In this document: in pieces, positions 27,821-35,747 of the stretch
How positions within the stretch are numbered: position 1 is the stretch's first letter
Layout of the letters: the number at the start of each line of letters is the position of its first letter
DNA from: Veillonellaceae bacterium
Lineage (GTDB): Bacteria > Bacillota_C > Negativicutes > UBA1444
Length of the DNA stretch: 64,000 bases
Direction of reading: 5' to 3'
NCBI GenBank assembly: GCA_012798135.1
Contig: JAAZNU010000022.1
Coordinates: forward strand, 1-64,000
Notes under the pieces: generated by a model
The model's database searches: none
What the model was told of the DNA's origin: nothing
Seen by the model: only the letters and a program-made list of their open reading frames with translations
Position numbers and translations under genes: made by a program

Positions 27821-28093
27821 TTCAACTGAAAAAATTATAACAAGCAACACCGGCGTTGTCAAATCTTGATTGACGGCGAGTGTGGCAATAAGGGCCAGCA
27901 AACTGACGGTTGTGATGGCGGGGGCGACGGGGTACAGAAATTTTGTCACCGATTCGTATAGAACAATGGCGGCGATTAGCAGCAGCATAAAGCCGATAAA
28001 CAGGCTGGTAACGAATTCGTATTTGCGATGGCCATAAGGATGGTTTTCGTCGGTCGGTTGGCATACAATCGTTCCTTTCGATTCCGCTTCAAT
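27818..28093 (-). pseudogene. Remnant of a cation diffusion facilitator (CDF) transporter
   Basis: One minus-strand frame, open from a TAA at about 28096 to a TAG at 27818, has no usable start codon. It reads PTDENHPYGHRKYEF (ending near 28012), then SLFIGFMLLLIAAIVLYESVTKF and a further hydrophobic stretch. HPYGHxKYE and the following helices are diagnostic of the middle of CDF metal-efflux proteins. The first three helices and the whole C-terminal cytoplasmic domain are absent. The consensus promoter for the riboswitch transcript lies inside its 3' part. Confidence 0.7.
27834..27862 (-). promoter_or_regulatory. Consensus sigma-70 promoter of the riboswitch-controlled transporter
   Basis: On the minus strand TTGACA (27862-27857), 17 bases, TATAAT (27839-27834); both hexamers are perfect. 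Transcription would start near 27827, directly in front of the distal riboswitch, so initiation is strong and control is left to the two terminators. Confidence 0.85.
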
Positions 28094-28205
28094 ACAAAGG
28101 ACAGGTTAAACGGCCCGTTGCATAATCGACATCCGCCGGGCAAGAGATCGATGCAAGGGTTTTGTACCATCCGTGACGAATGTATTCGGGGGAGGGGGGG
28201 ACTGG

Positions 28206-30413
28206 ATGAGTAAACCGCAAAAAATAATAATGGGCAGCTTGATTGGCTTGCTGGTATTCATGGGGTTTGCCTGGAAGATCGTTGCCCCCCGGGTGCTGAC
28301 CGGGGTGCAGGAGCGCTTGCTTGCCCAGGTTAACTCAGCCATCAACGGGCGGATTGAACTGGAAACGGTTGATTTTTCATTATTGGGCGCCGCCGTTTTA
28401 AAAAAAGTGGTTCTATTCGACCCAAACGGCGGAAAGATAGCCGCCAGCGACGAAATTGGCATCCGCTACAAATTCAGCGATGTTCTCGCCGGCCGCTTCG
28501 GCGTCGATAGTATCAGCAAGATTACCGCGGAAAAACTAACGTTGAAATTGGAGATTGATCAGGCCGGGAACTGGAGCCTGCAGAAAATCATTAAGCCGCA
28601 ACCGGAGCGCAAGGCCGAATTCCGCGGCAGCATCGCGGTAAACGCCGCCACGGTTGCCGTGACAACGCCGAATTGGCGGCGGGATTTTACGGACATCGGC
28701 GGTGAGCTGGATTATGCCGACTTGCCGACGATTGTTGTCGATGTGAAAGGGAAAATGGGTGCAAGTTCTATTGCGGCTTCGGGACAGTGGGTTCCGGACC
28801 AAAACACCCGGTTGGCGTTAAAAATTGACGCGATTGATTTGGCGGAGGTGCAGTCGCTGCTGCCCATTGCTGCCGGCGCGCCGCAACTGACGGGCGGCAC
28901 GTTGAAAAATATTCAGGGAACAGTGGCGCAAACGAAAGATAGCGTTCAGATGAACGGCGAAGGGACTCTGGCAGGATTGGCCATGAATTTTCAGGGGTTG
29001 GCAGTAACGGATGGCAATGCGAAACTCACATTGCAGGGGAAAAAGGTGGCGTTGCAGGATGCTTCCATGAGTGTAGACGGGAACAAAGTGACTGTGACCG
29101 GTGCTGTCGATTTCATGCCAAATTCGCCGGTATTGGCGCTACGAGCCATCGCGTCGGCAGTGAATCTGGCCAATTTGTCCGATTTTGCAACGGCAGTCAA
29201 CGGAACTGCGGCTGTCCAGGCGGAAATTTCGGGAACAATTGCCAACCCACAGGTCAACGGATCGTTTCAGTTGCCGTCGGGCCAGTATGACGAAACCGCC
29301 ATTGCGGAAGCCGCGGGGAGTTTCAGTTATGCCGGGGATGCGATGATTCTGAATCAAGCCGTCTTTAAAGCGATGGGCGGTACGTTCGGATTATCGGGAA
29401 CTGTCGCGGTCAAGCCGGTACGGGTAAATTTGCAGGTCACCGGTCAGAATGTGGACGGTTCCATTCTGACCAATAAAGGGCTGACCGGCCGGATGGATTT
29501 TAATGCGGCGGTCACTGGCAAGGGAGGCACTGACGCTCTGACAGCCAACGGGACTTTCACTATTGGTTCGGGCGGCGTCGGTGAATATACCATTGCCAAT
29601 GCGGCGGGAAGTTTCCGCAAGCAAGGCCGGCGGCTGGATCTGAGCAATGTCGGGGTTACGCTGTCAGGTCAGCGCCTTTCTGTGAATGGGGTGGTGACCT
29701 TGGCGGACAACGGAGCACCGCCGCAAATCAATCTGCAAATTGCCAGCAGCGGCATGAATACGACGGTGTTTAATCCCAACAGCGCCCTGCGGGGCAACAT
29801 TGCTTTTCAGACAACGGTGACCGGCACACCGGATAACAACCAGGCCCGTGGTAATTTTCAAATTGCGTCGGGGACCTTAGGCGAACTGGCCTTTTCTGGC
29901 GCCAGTGGAAGCTTCAGCTATGCCGGCGGCGTGCTGACTCTGCTCGGTGGCCGCGCTCAGTGCCTGGGTGGCGTCATCACCTTGAACGGAACGGTGGTTC
30001 CCAAGACCATGGAGTATCATCAGCAAGTCAACGGACAAAATATTGACGCGGCGCAGCTGACGGACCGGGATGTCCAGGGGCGGGCCGAGTTTGCCGCAAC
30101 TATCAGCGGGGTGGGCGATTGGGATAAAGCCAATGGCGATGGGAATTTCAAAATGAACTCCGGTAGTGTCAAAGGAATTTCGTTTAACGGACTTACCGGG
30201 AATTTTGCCAAACGGGGGCGGCAGACGGAGTTCCGCAACCTGAAATTCAATATGTTGGGCGGGTTGGCAACGGGAACCGGCGAGACGGAAGGAGAATACG
30301 TTCATCTTGTGATTACCCCCAATGCAGTGGCCAATACCGCCTTGAGCATTTTGACCGGCCGCAGTCTGCAGCCGCAGGATTTGCGGATCCGTTTTCGCGG
30401 CCCGAATGGCTAA
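28206..30413 (+). CDS. AsmA/TamB-like envelope protein
   Basis: The 735-aa protein starts at ATG 28206 behind GGAGGGGGGG. A single N-terminal membrane anchor (about residues 6-28) is followed by a long beta-rich region built of repeats of 90-110 residues, for example VNLQVTGQNVDGSILTNKGL, LQIASSGMNTTVFNPNSALR and QQVNGQNIDAAQLTDRDVQ, each followed by an xGxxxF... (I/F)xxGxxG segment. Such proteins are thought to bridge inner and outer membranes in lipid transport or outer-membrane biogenesis. It is a further marker of a diderm envelope and stands alone between the CDF remnant and the structured RNA gene. Confidence 0.8.
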   Translation: MSKPQKIIMGSLIGLLVFMGFAWKIVAPRVLTGVQERLLAQVNSAINGRIELETVDFSLLGAAVLKKVVLFDPNGGKIAASDEIGIRYKFSDVLAGRFGVDSISKITAEKLTLKLEIDQAGNWSLQKIIKPQPERKAEFRGSIAVNAATVAVTTPNWRRDFTDIGGELDYADLPTIVVDVKGKMGASSIAASGQWVPDQNTRLALKIDAIDLAEVQSLLPIAAGAPQLTGGTLKNIQGTVAQTKDSVQMNGEGTLAGLAMNFQGLAVTDGNAKLTLQGKKVALQDASMSVDGNKVTVTGAVDFMPNSPVLALRAIASAVNLANLSDFATAVNGTAAVQAEISGTIANPQVNGSFQLPSGQYDETAIAEAAGSFSYAGDAMILNQAVFKAMGGTFGLSGTVAVKPVRVNLQVTGQNVDGSILTNKGLTGRMDFNAAVTGKGGTDALTANGTFTIGSGGVGEYTIANAAGSFRKQGRRLDLSNVGVTLSGQRLSVNGVVTLADNGAPPQINLQIASSGMNTTVFNPNSALRGNIAFQTTVTGTPDNNQARGNFQIASGTLGELAFSGASGSFSYAGGVLTLLGGRAQCLGGVITLNGTVVPKTMEYHQQVNGQNIDAAQLTDRDVQGRAEFAATISGVGDWDKANGDGNFKMNSGSVKGISFNGLTGNFAKRGRQTEFRNLKFNMLGGLATGTGETEGEYVHLVITPNAVANTALSILTGRSLQPQDLRIRFRGPNG

Positions 30414-30476
30414 GGTGAACGAGATAAAGCCAGCTTAGGGAGTATTTATAAAAACGCCGGTAAAATAACTGAATAG

Positions 30477-30505
30477 TTGAAAAAATTATTTTTCCATGTT
30501 ACAAT
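30477..30505 (+). promoter_or_regulatory. Sigma-70 promoter of the unassigned RNA gene
   Basis: TTGAAA (30477-30482), 17-base spacer, TACAAT (30500-30505). The predicted start at about 30512 is just before the 5' strand of the RNA's closing helix (30517). Confidence 0.7.
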
Positions 30506-30511
30506 ATAACC

Positions 30512-30791
30512 AAGCACCATCCTTACAGCGACGTTCGGTTCCAACGAGACTTCAAACCCAAGAAAGTTCGACTTTCCGAGTTTGTACCCGTCGAAACCAG
30601 TCCATCAAGGAGAGTGTGTTTGGTAGCCCGGTAACCTTCCCCAAATAACCAGTTCCCTTACCAATCGATACCGAAAGCAATGCCTGGAGGAAAAACCCGA
30701 TCAATCCGACAAATGAAAAATTCCAGCCCCTGCTGTAGGGATGGTCGCTTTGTAAGAGAGGGAAGATGAAAATCTTCCCTCTCTATATTTT
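30512..30791 (+). ncRNA. Structured non-coding RNA gene, family not recognised (about 230 nt plus terminator)
   Basis: The interval has its own promoter and terminator and no plausible reading frame. Its ends pair: CCATCCTTACAGC (30517-30529) with GCTGTAGGGATGG (30732-30744), a continuous 13-bp helix with one U-G pair. Inside, GACG (30530-30533) pairs with CGTC (30589-30592) around CAAAC/GTTTG and GAAAG/CTTTC; TTGGTA (30620-30625) pairs with TACCAA (30659-30664); CTGGA (30684-30688) pairs with TCCAG (30722-30726). The result is a closed multibranch fold. I find no signature of RNase P, SRP RNA, tmRNA, T-box or a known riboswitch. A divergent 6S or raiA-type RNA is possible and untested. Confidence 0.7.
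30755..30791 (+). terminator. Intrinsic terminator of the unassigned RNA gene
   Basis: AGAGAGGGAAGAT-GAAA-ATCTTCCCTCTCT (30755-30784) is a perfect 13-bp stem, followed by ATATTTTG on the plus strand. It may also stop the convergent mscS transcript. Confidence 0.9.
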
Positions 30792-30799
30792 GACTGGTA

Positions 30800-31876
30800 T
30801 TATGGTCGAAGACTGTCCGGCGCCGCCGCCGGTTCCAGTTTGATCGTTCGGGTCGGGAACGGGATTTCGATATGTTCCTGCTGGAATCGGGAATACAGGC
30901 GTTTGATGAACTCGTGCCGGATCAGATGTTGATCGGTCACACTCTTAACTCGCAGAATGACATTGAAGGCGATCCCGGAATCGGCGAAACTGCCGTAGCG
31001 AATAAACGGATCAAAATCGGTAACCCCGCCGGCAGTGTCCTGCAAGACGTCTTTGGCGACTGCCGCGGTGATTGCTTCAACCCGCAGCAAGTCACTGCCG
31101 TAACTGACCATGACCGGGATGACTATGGAACACTCCGTGAAGGGCATTGCATAGTTGGTAATAATCGAAGTGGCAATCTTTTGGTTCGGAACGAGGATTA
31201 TGTTGTCGGACGGTTGCCTGATCGTGGTACTGCGCCAATTCATGTCCGCCACGGTTCCTTCTTCACCGGTGGAGAGACGAATGAAATCGCCGACTTTGAT
31301 TTGCTTGGACAGTAAAATATTGATTCCGGAAAATAAGTTTGCCAGCGTATCCTGAAGGGCCAGAGCTACGGCTAAACCGCCAACGCCTAAAGCAGTGAGC
31401 AGGGGTGTGATTGAAACGCCGAACGATTGGAGCATGAACAAAAAGCCGGTGATATAGACGACCAATTCGATGGTGGTGACCAAAATGGATGTGGAAGCGA
31501 AAGTTCCCGCCGTTTTTTGCATTTTCTGGGCCAATAAGCCCGACACCAGGCGGGCGCCCATGATCGTCAAGGACAGGATGGCAATTACATGGAAGATCAT
31601 CTCCAAAATGTGCAGGCCACCCGCGGGAACAGTGATCACATGCATGGCGCCATACCCGCCGAACAGCAGGCCCCATACGGTGGGCATGCCCCGGAACGAA
31701 CGTTGTACCAGTGGGTAGGAATCGCCGGCGATGCGGGCGGCCACTTTGCGCAGACGTGAAAATATCATCTGACTCAGACCGATCCCGGTCAGGACGGACA
31801 CGAGCAGAATGGCCAACGGTACAATAAATTGCCCTTCCGTTAAAACCTTGATCAGTTTTCCCTGATTTTCAAACAT
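30800..31876 (-). CDS. mscS: Small-conductance mechanosensitive channel, MscS family
   Basis: The 358-aa protein starts at ATG 31876 behind AGGAGG. Four membrane segments precede the MscS pore helix TALGVGGLAVALALQDTLANLFSG, then the beta domain (VGDFIRLSTGEEGTVADMNWRSTTIR) and the alpha-beta vestibule. It releases solutes on hypo-osmotic shock. It is longer than E. coli MscS (286 aa) by one extra N-terminal membrane region. It is monocistronic and convergent with the RNA gene. Confidence 0.92.
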   Translation of the reverse strand: MFENQGKLIKVLTEGQFIVPLAILLVSVLTGIGLSQMIFSRLRKVAARIAGDSYPLVQRSFRGMPTVWGLLFGGYGAMHVITVPAGGLHILEMIFHVIAILSLTIMGARLVSGLLAQKMQKTAGTFASTSILVTTIELVVYITGFLFMLQSFGVSITPLLTALGVGGLAVALALQDTLANLFSGINILLSKQIKVGDFIRLSTGEEGTVADMNWRSTTIRQPSDNIILVPNQKIATSIITNYAMPFTECSIVIPVMVSYGSDLLRVEAITAAVAKDVLQDTAGGVTDFDPFIRYGSFADSGIAFNVILRVKSVTDQHLIRHEFIKRLYSRFQQEHIEIPFPTRTIKLEPAAAPDSLRP

Positions 31877-31958
31877 GCGAGCCTCCTGTTCGAGTAAACA
31901 ATTATTCCTTTATTTCTTGGCGCGGCTAAAAAACTCCTTCCATTGACAAGAACGCGGC

Positions 31959-32852
31959 TCATAAACCGGACCGTGTCGAATGCCTGGCGAAGTCGAGCCA
32001 GCGACGGGCGGCGGCGGAAAGATAACGGTCTTTGCGCCAGATGATGGCCAGCTGGAGATATAGTTGCGGGTCGGCCAACGGGACGGCCACAATCAGCGAA
32101 CGGTCGAGTTCGGCGCATATTTGCCGGGGCAAGAGAGCAATTCCCAGTTGCGCCGCTACCATTTGGGTCATAAACTCCCGCTGGGACGTTTCGCAAATGA
32201 CAGTGGGCTGGAATCCGGCCAATTTGCAGCGGGCGATAATCTGGTCGTGCAGGGAAAAATCCTCGCTGTACAGGACAAACCCTTCATGGCGCAAGTCGGC
32301 GAAGTTCACCGCTGTTGAGCCGGCCAGACGATGTCCGGGATGTACGATGACTTGCAAAGGGTCTTCCACAAAGGGGTATACTTCAAATTTTTCACTGCGA
32401 TCCGGCAAGCTACAGACGACGCCAACGTCAAGACTTCCTTCGTTAACCCCCTGACGGACTTTTTTGGAGCCAAATTCATGCAGCTGTAAATCAATGAGGG
32501 GAAATTGCTGCTTAAATTCACCCAGGACGCGGGGGAAAATGCTGGACGCTGTGATGGGGGGGAGTCCGATCCGGATCTGGCCACGTAACAGAAGTTGTTC
32601 GTTCTGCACACAGCCGGGCAGATTGTTAAACAGGGAAATAATCTGTTGGGCCTGTTCCTGTACGATCTGGCCGGCATCCGTCAGTTCCAGACGTTTGGAA
32701 TCACGATAGAGCAACTGCGCGCCCAGGTCGTCCTCCAGATTTTTGATCATCTCACTGATGGAAGGCTGCGATACATGCAGGATTGCGGCGGCTCTGCTGA
32801 AGCTGGCCTGCCGGGCTACTTCCAGAAAATATTCCAATTGTCGGATGTTCAT
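31959..32852 (-). CDS. LysR-type transcriptional regulator (divergent from carboligase)
   Basis: The 297-aa regulator has an N-terminal winged helix-turn-helix (MNIRQLEYFLEVARQASFSRAAA...QPSISEMIKNLEDDLGAQLL) and a C-terminal two-lobed effector domain. It is divergently placed from the glyoxylate carboligase gene across 144 bases, which hold a 15-base inverted repeat of the LysR type. The usual arrangement suggests that it controls the carboligase and its own gene, possibly with glyoxylate or a related acid as co-inducer. Confidence 0.9.
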   Translation of the reverse strand: MNIRQLEYFLEVARQASFSRAAAILHVSQPSISEMIKNLEDDLGAQLLYRDSKRLELTDAGQIVQEQAQQIISLFNNLPGCVQNEQLLLRGQIRIGLPPITASSIFPRVLGEFKQQFPLIDLQLHEFGSKKVRQGVNEGSLDVGVVCSLPDRSEKFEVYPFVEDPLQVIVHPGHRLAGSTAVNFADLRHEGFVLYSEDFSLHDQIIARCKLAGFQPTVICETSQREFMTQMVAAQLGIALLPRQICAELDRSLIVAVPLADPQLYLQLAIIWRKDRYLSAAARRWLDFARHSTRSGL

Positions 32853-32887
32853 GGTGTACTCTCCTGAATTATTGCGACGGTCGGGCT

Positions 32888-32902
32888 ATAGGAAAATCCT
32901 AT
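32888..32902. promoter_or_regulatory. Candidate LysR operator between the regulator and carboligase genes
   Basis: ATAGGA-AAA-TCCTAT is a perfect inverted repeat and fits the T-N11-A rule of LysR sites. It lies 36 bases before the regulator start on one side and about 95 bases before the carboligase start on the other. Confidence 0.6.
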
Positions 32903-32996
32903 TGTGAATATTATAATTACCGATTTTACCTTATATTATACTCTGGAATATAATTTAAGCCAGAGAAAAGTACAAATTCGTTGGAGGTGGGTCTTT

Positions 32997-34661
32997 GTGA
33001 AAGTCGCTGAAATCATTGTCCATATTCTGGAACGGGAAGGAATCACGGACGCGTTTGGAATTCCGGGCGCCGGCATCAATCCGGTATATAAAGAGCTGGC
33101 GAGCTCCCAGATTACACACTATTGCGTTCGTCACGAGGAAGCGGCAGTTCACGCGGCGGATGGCTATTTCCGCGCTTCCGGCAAAATGGCCGTGGCCATC
33201 TGTACTTCGGGTCCGGGGGCGACTAATTTCGTTACCGGCGTATATACGGCCAACGTAGATTCTATTCCGCTGATTGCACTGACCGGCCAGGCCGTGACGT
33301 CGCAACTCGGCAAGGATGCGTTTCAATGTGTGGACATCGCCAAAATTTGCGCGCCGGTGGCTAAGGCGACGTTCTGCGTGACGGATCCGCAGACTATTGT
33401 GGATGTAATGCAAAAAGCATTCATGCTGGCGAAATCCGGCAAACCCGGCGTTGTCGTGATCGACCTGCCGCTGGATGTGCAAATGGCCGAACTCGATTAC
33501 AACATGAATAATTACCAGCCGCTCGCTTTTGAGAACCCACGGCCGGATCCTGTTGCAATCCGGCAGGCGATCGAAATGATTCGAGCTGCAAAGCGGCCGA
33601 CGCTGATCATGGGCGGTGGCGTCATCTTGGCCAAAGCCGCGCAGGAGTGCGTGGAATTCGCCGAGCTGATGCAGTTACCGGTGATTACCACCTATATGGC
33701 TAAGGGAGGTATCCCCACCCACCATCGCCTCCATGCCGGGCATGCCGGGATTCAGGTCGGTCAGCCCATCGGCAACCGGGTGTTCCTGGATTCGGACCTG
33801 ATCGTCGGCATCGGTTGCCGCTTCACGGATCGGCACACCGGCAATATCAACGTTTATCGGGGCGACCGGAAGTTTATCCATATCAACGTCGAACCGACGG
33901 AGATCGGCAAAATCTTTCAGCCGGACCTGGGAATCGTGGCGGATGCGAAATATGCCCTGCAGGCATTGCTGGAAGAGGCCAAAGCGACGGGGCCCCGCGC
34001 GGAGGATCCGCGCATTGCCGAACTGCCGGCGCTGCGGGAACAACTGAAACGCAAAACCTGTTATGATTGTGTGCCGATCAAACCGCACCGCGTTTATGAA
34101 GAACTCAACAGCTTCTTTAACGACAGCGCCATGTTTACGACCGGCTGCGGACTGAATCAGATCTGGTCGGGACAACTGCAGGACGTTAACGAACCGGGTC
34201 TGTATCTGCCATCCGGCGGAGCCGGAACCTTGGGATATGACATTCCGGCGGCCTTCGGCGCGAAGATCGCCAATCCCGCCAAACACGCGGTTGCGGTAAT
34301 GGGCGACTTCGGATTCACCTTCCATGTGCAGGAACTGGCGGTAGCCGCGACCTATCAGGTACCGTTGATTGTGGTGATTGTCAACAATGCCTGCCTCAGC
34401 CTGATTCGACAAAATCAAAAATATGCCTACAATTTCGAACACGCCGTGGCCATGGACGTGAACCAGGGCGTCATGGACTACGTGAAAGTGGCGGAGGGAT
34501 TCGCCGCGGCCGGTGAACGGGTTGAACGCCCGGAAGATATCAGGGGCGCATTGGAGCGGGCTGTTAAATCTTCAAAACCATACATCATTGACATTGTCTG
34601 CGAAAAGTCGACGGACTGCTCGATGGGGCCCGCCCTCGACAGCGTGAAGGAGTTTATTTGA
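32997..34661 (+). CDS. gcl: Glyoxylate carboligase-like ThDP enzyme (tartronate-semialdehyde synthase)
   Basis: The 554-aa protein starts at GTG 32997, nine bases after GGAGG. It has the three domains of acetohydroxyacid-synthase-type enzymes, with the ThDP motif GDFGFTFHVQELAVA...VVIVNNACLSLI in the C-terminal third. Many segments match E. coli Gcl: RFTDRHTGN, INVEPTEIGKIFQPDLGIV, VPIKPHRVYEELN, VNQGVMDYVKVAEG. Gcl joins two glyoxylates to tartronate semialdehyde plus CO2. Unlike E. coli Gcl, which has Val at the activating position, this protein keeps the canonical Glu (Glu47 in RHEEAAVHAADGY), so acetolactate synthase activity cannot be excluded. It is divergent from a LysR gene and has a strong terminator. 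Confidence 0.8.
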   Translation: MKVAEIIVHILEREGITDAFGIPGAGINPVYKELASSQITHYCVRHEEAAVHAADGYFRASGKMAVAICTSGPGATNFVTGVYTANVDSIPLIALTGQAVTSQLGKDAFQCVDIAKICAPVAKATFCVTDPQTIVDVMQKAFMLAKSGKPGVVVIDLPLDVQMAELDYNMNNYQPLAFENPRPDPVAIRQAIEMIRAAKRPTLIMGGGVILAKAAQECVEFAELMQLPVITTYMAKGGIPTHHRLHAGHAGIQVGQPIGNRVFLDSDLIVGIGCRFTDRHTGNINVYRGDRKFIHINVEPTEIGKIFQPDLGIVADAKYALQALLEEAKATGPRAEDPRIAELPALREQLKRKTCYDCVPIKPHRVYEELNSFFNDSAMFTTGCGLNQIWSGQLQDVNEPGLYLPSGGAGTLGYDIPAAFGAKIANPAKHAVAVMGDFGFTFHVQELAVAATYQVPLIVVIVNNACLSLIRQNQKYAYNFEHAVAMDVNQGVMDYVKVAEGFAAAGERVERPEDIRGALERAVKSSKPYIIDIVCEKSTDCSMGPALDSVKEFI

Positions 34662-34696
34662 AAAGAAAAAACCGGCGCGAGCCGGTTTTTTCTTTT
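34661..34696 (+). terminator. Intrinsic terminator after the carboligase gene
   Basis: AAAAGAAAAAACCGGC (34661-34676), GCGA, GCCGGTTTTTTCTTTT (34681-34696): a perfect 16-bp stem starting at the last base of the stop codon. It can also serve the convergent EamA gene. Confidence 0.95.
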
Positions 34697-34718
34697 TCCG
34701 AAGGATTTCCCGGATTGC

Positions 34719-35633
34719 CTATTCGCCGGATATCGGCCGGCGAAATGAGTGGCCGATCAGTCCGGTTCCCAGACTTACGCCCAAGGTTACCAGCGCCAAC
34801 GCGACATAATGAATCCAGTACAATTCTTCCCCCAGGAACAATGCGGCGGCAAATATTCCGACCACGGGTTGGACGTTTAAAAACAGGGAGGCCGTCGCGG
34901 CGCCAACCTGCTGAATTCCCATGTTCCACCATAGAGCGCCGAGGGCGGTATTGACCAGACTGGACAGCAATAGCACGATCAGGGGAAGCGGTTCGAACGC
35001 GCCGGAATAACTCCAGACCGGATTGAAAAAGAAGCCGATGACAAGCAGGCCGATTGAGGCTAGTGTATGGCTATAGGCCGTGACAATGAGGGGCGACAAG
35101 AATGTCGTACTTTTTTTGACAAACAAGGAGCCAATAACAAAAGCAAGAGTGGAGATGAACATGATGGCATCGCCGAGTAATGAGGCCTCGCCTGGCGCGA
35201 CTCCGGAAACGACAAGCGTTACTCCGCCGAAGCCGAGTAAAATTCCCAATGTCTTTGTCAAAGTAAACGGTTCGTTCATGACATAACTGGACAACAAGGT
35301 CGTCAGCATCGGGTTTAGCGCCAGTATCAGCGAAGCGTGATTGCTGCTGGTGAGGGAAATTCCCCAAGACAGTGAGATTTGATGGAGAAAAATCGAGAAA
35401 GTGGCAACGCCGACAATATGTCGCAGCGCAGTAGGCGATGGTTTGACGTACCCCTGTTTGCAGGAGACAACCGGCAATAAGAGACAACTGGCGAGAAATA
35501 GGCGAATGGGTGCCAAGGCCAGGGGCGGATAGAATTTGGTCAGATATTTGATCATCACCACATTGATTCCCCAAAGCAGGACTACAAACATCAGCAGGGC
35601 AAAAATGAAACTATGGCCTTTTTTAGTACCCAA
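34719..35633 (-). CDS. EamA/DMT-family transporter
   Basis: The protein has ten predicted membrane segments in two EamA repeats (first repeat with LLWGINVVMIKYL...PIRLF; second with VIGSLFVKKSTTFLSPLIVTAYSH). Such proteins export amino acids or other metabolites. I place the start at TTG 35633 (304 aa) because the family begins close to the first helix and GGTGGTG precedes it; the frame stays open further upstream to 35729 and the start is uncertain. The gene lies after the ArsB/NhaD-type permease with a GC-rich hairpin between. Confidence 0.8.
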   Translation of the reverse strand: MGTKKGHSFIFALLMFVVLLWGINVVMIKYLTKFYPPLALAPIRLFLASCLLLPVVSCKQGYVKPSPTALRHIVGVATFSIFLHQISLSWGISLTSSNHASLILALNPMLTTLLSSYVMNEPFTLTKTLGILLGFGGVTLVVSGVAPGEASLLGDAIMFISTLAFVIGSLFVKKSTTFLSPLIVTAYSHTLASIGLLVIGFFFNPVWSYSGAFEPLPLIVLLLSSLVNTALGALWWNMGIQQVGAATASLFLNVQPVVGIFAAALFLGEELYWIHYVALALVTLGVSLGTGLIGHSFRRPISGE

Positions 35634-35671
35634 ACAGACACCACCGTTGTATTTATGATACCGGGAATATT

Positions 35672-35706
35672 CAGCCCCTGCGAGTCCAAACGGACAGCAG
35701 GGGCTG
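35672..35706 (-). terminator. GC-rich hairpin between the permease and EamA genes
   Basis: CAGCCCCTGC (35672-35681) and GCAGGGGCTG (35697-35706) form a perfect 10-bp stem, with an inner GTCC-AAAC-GGAC. On the minus strand only AATATT follows, so termination would be weak; it could instead be a processing or stability element. Confidence 0.45.
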
Positions 35707-35747
35707 GCGGGAAGAACGAAGGAACGCAAACGGCTGTTTTAAAGCCT

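Noticed and set aside
27822..28064. 80-aa frame starting MPTDRRKP with a fair ribosome site in the CDF remnant
   Set aside because: The CDF similarity lies in a different phase; this frame is Arg-rich and has no family resemblance, so I treat it as a shadow of the decayed gene.
30414..30800. T-box, cobalamin, lysine, glmS or RNase P RNA at the 30.5-kb structured element
   Set aside because: None of the invariant core sequences of these families (for example AGGGTGGAACCGCG or GAGGAAAGTCC) is present, and no gene follows on that strand.
33675..34442. 255-aa minus-strand frame opposite the carboligase
   Set aside because: Antisense shadow of a conserved enzyme gene, with no promoter or ribosome site.
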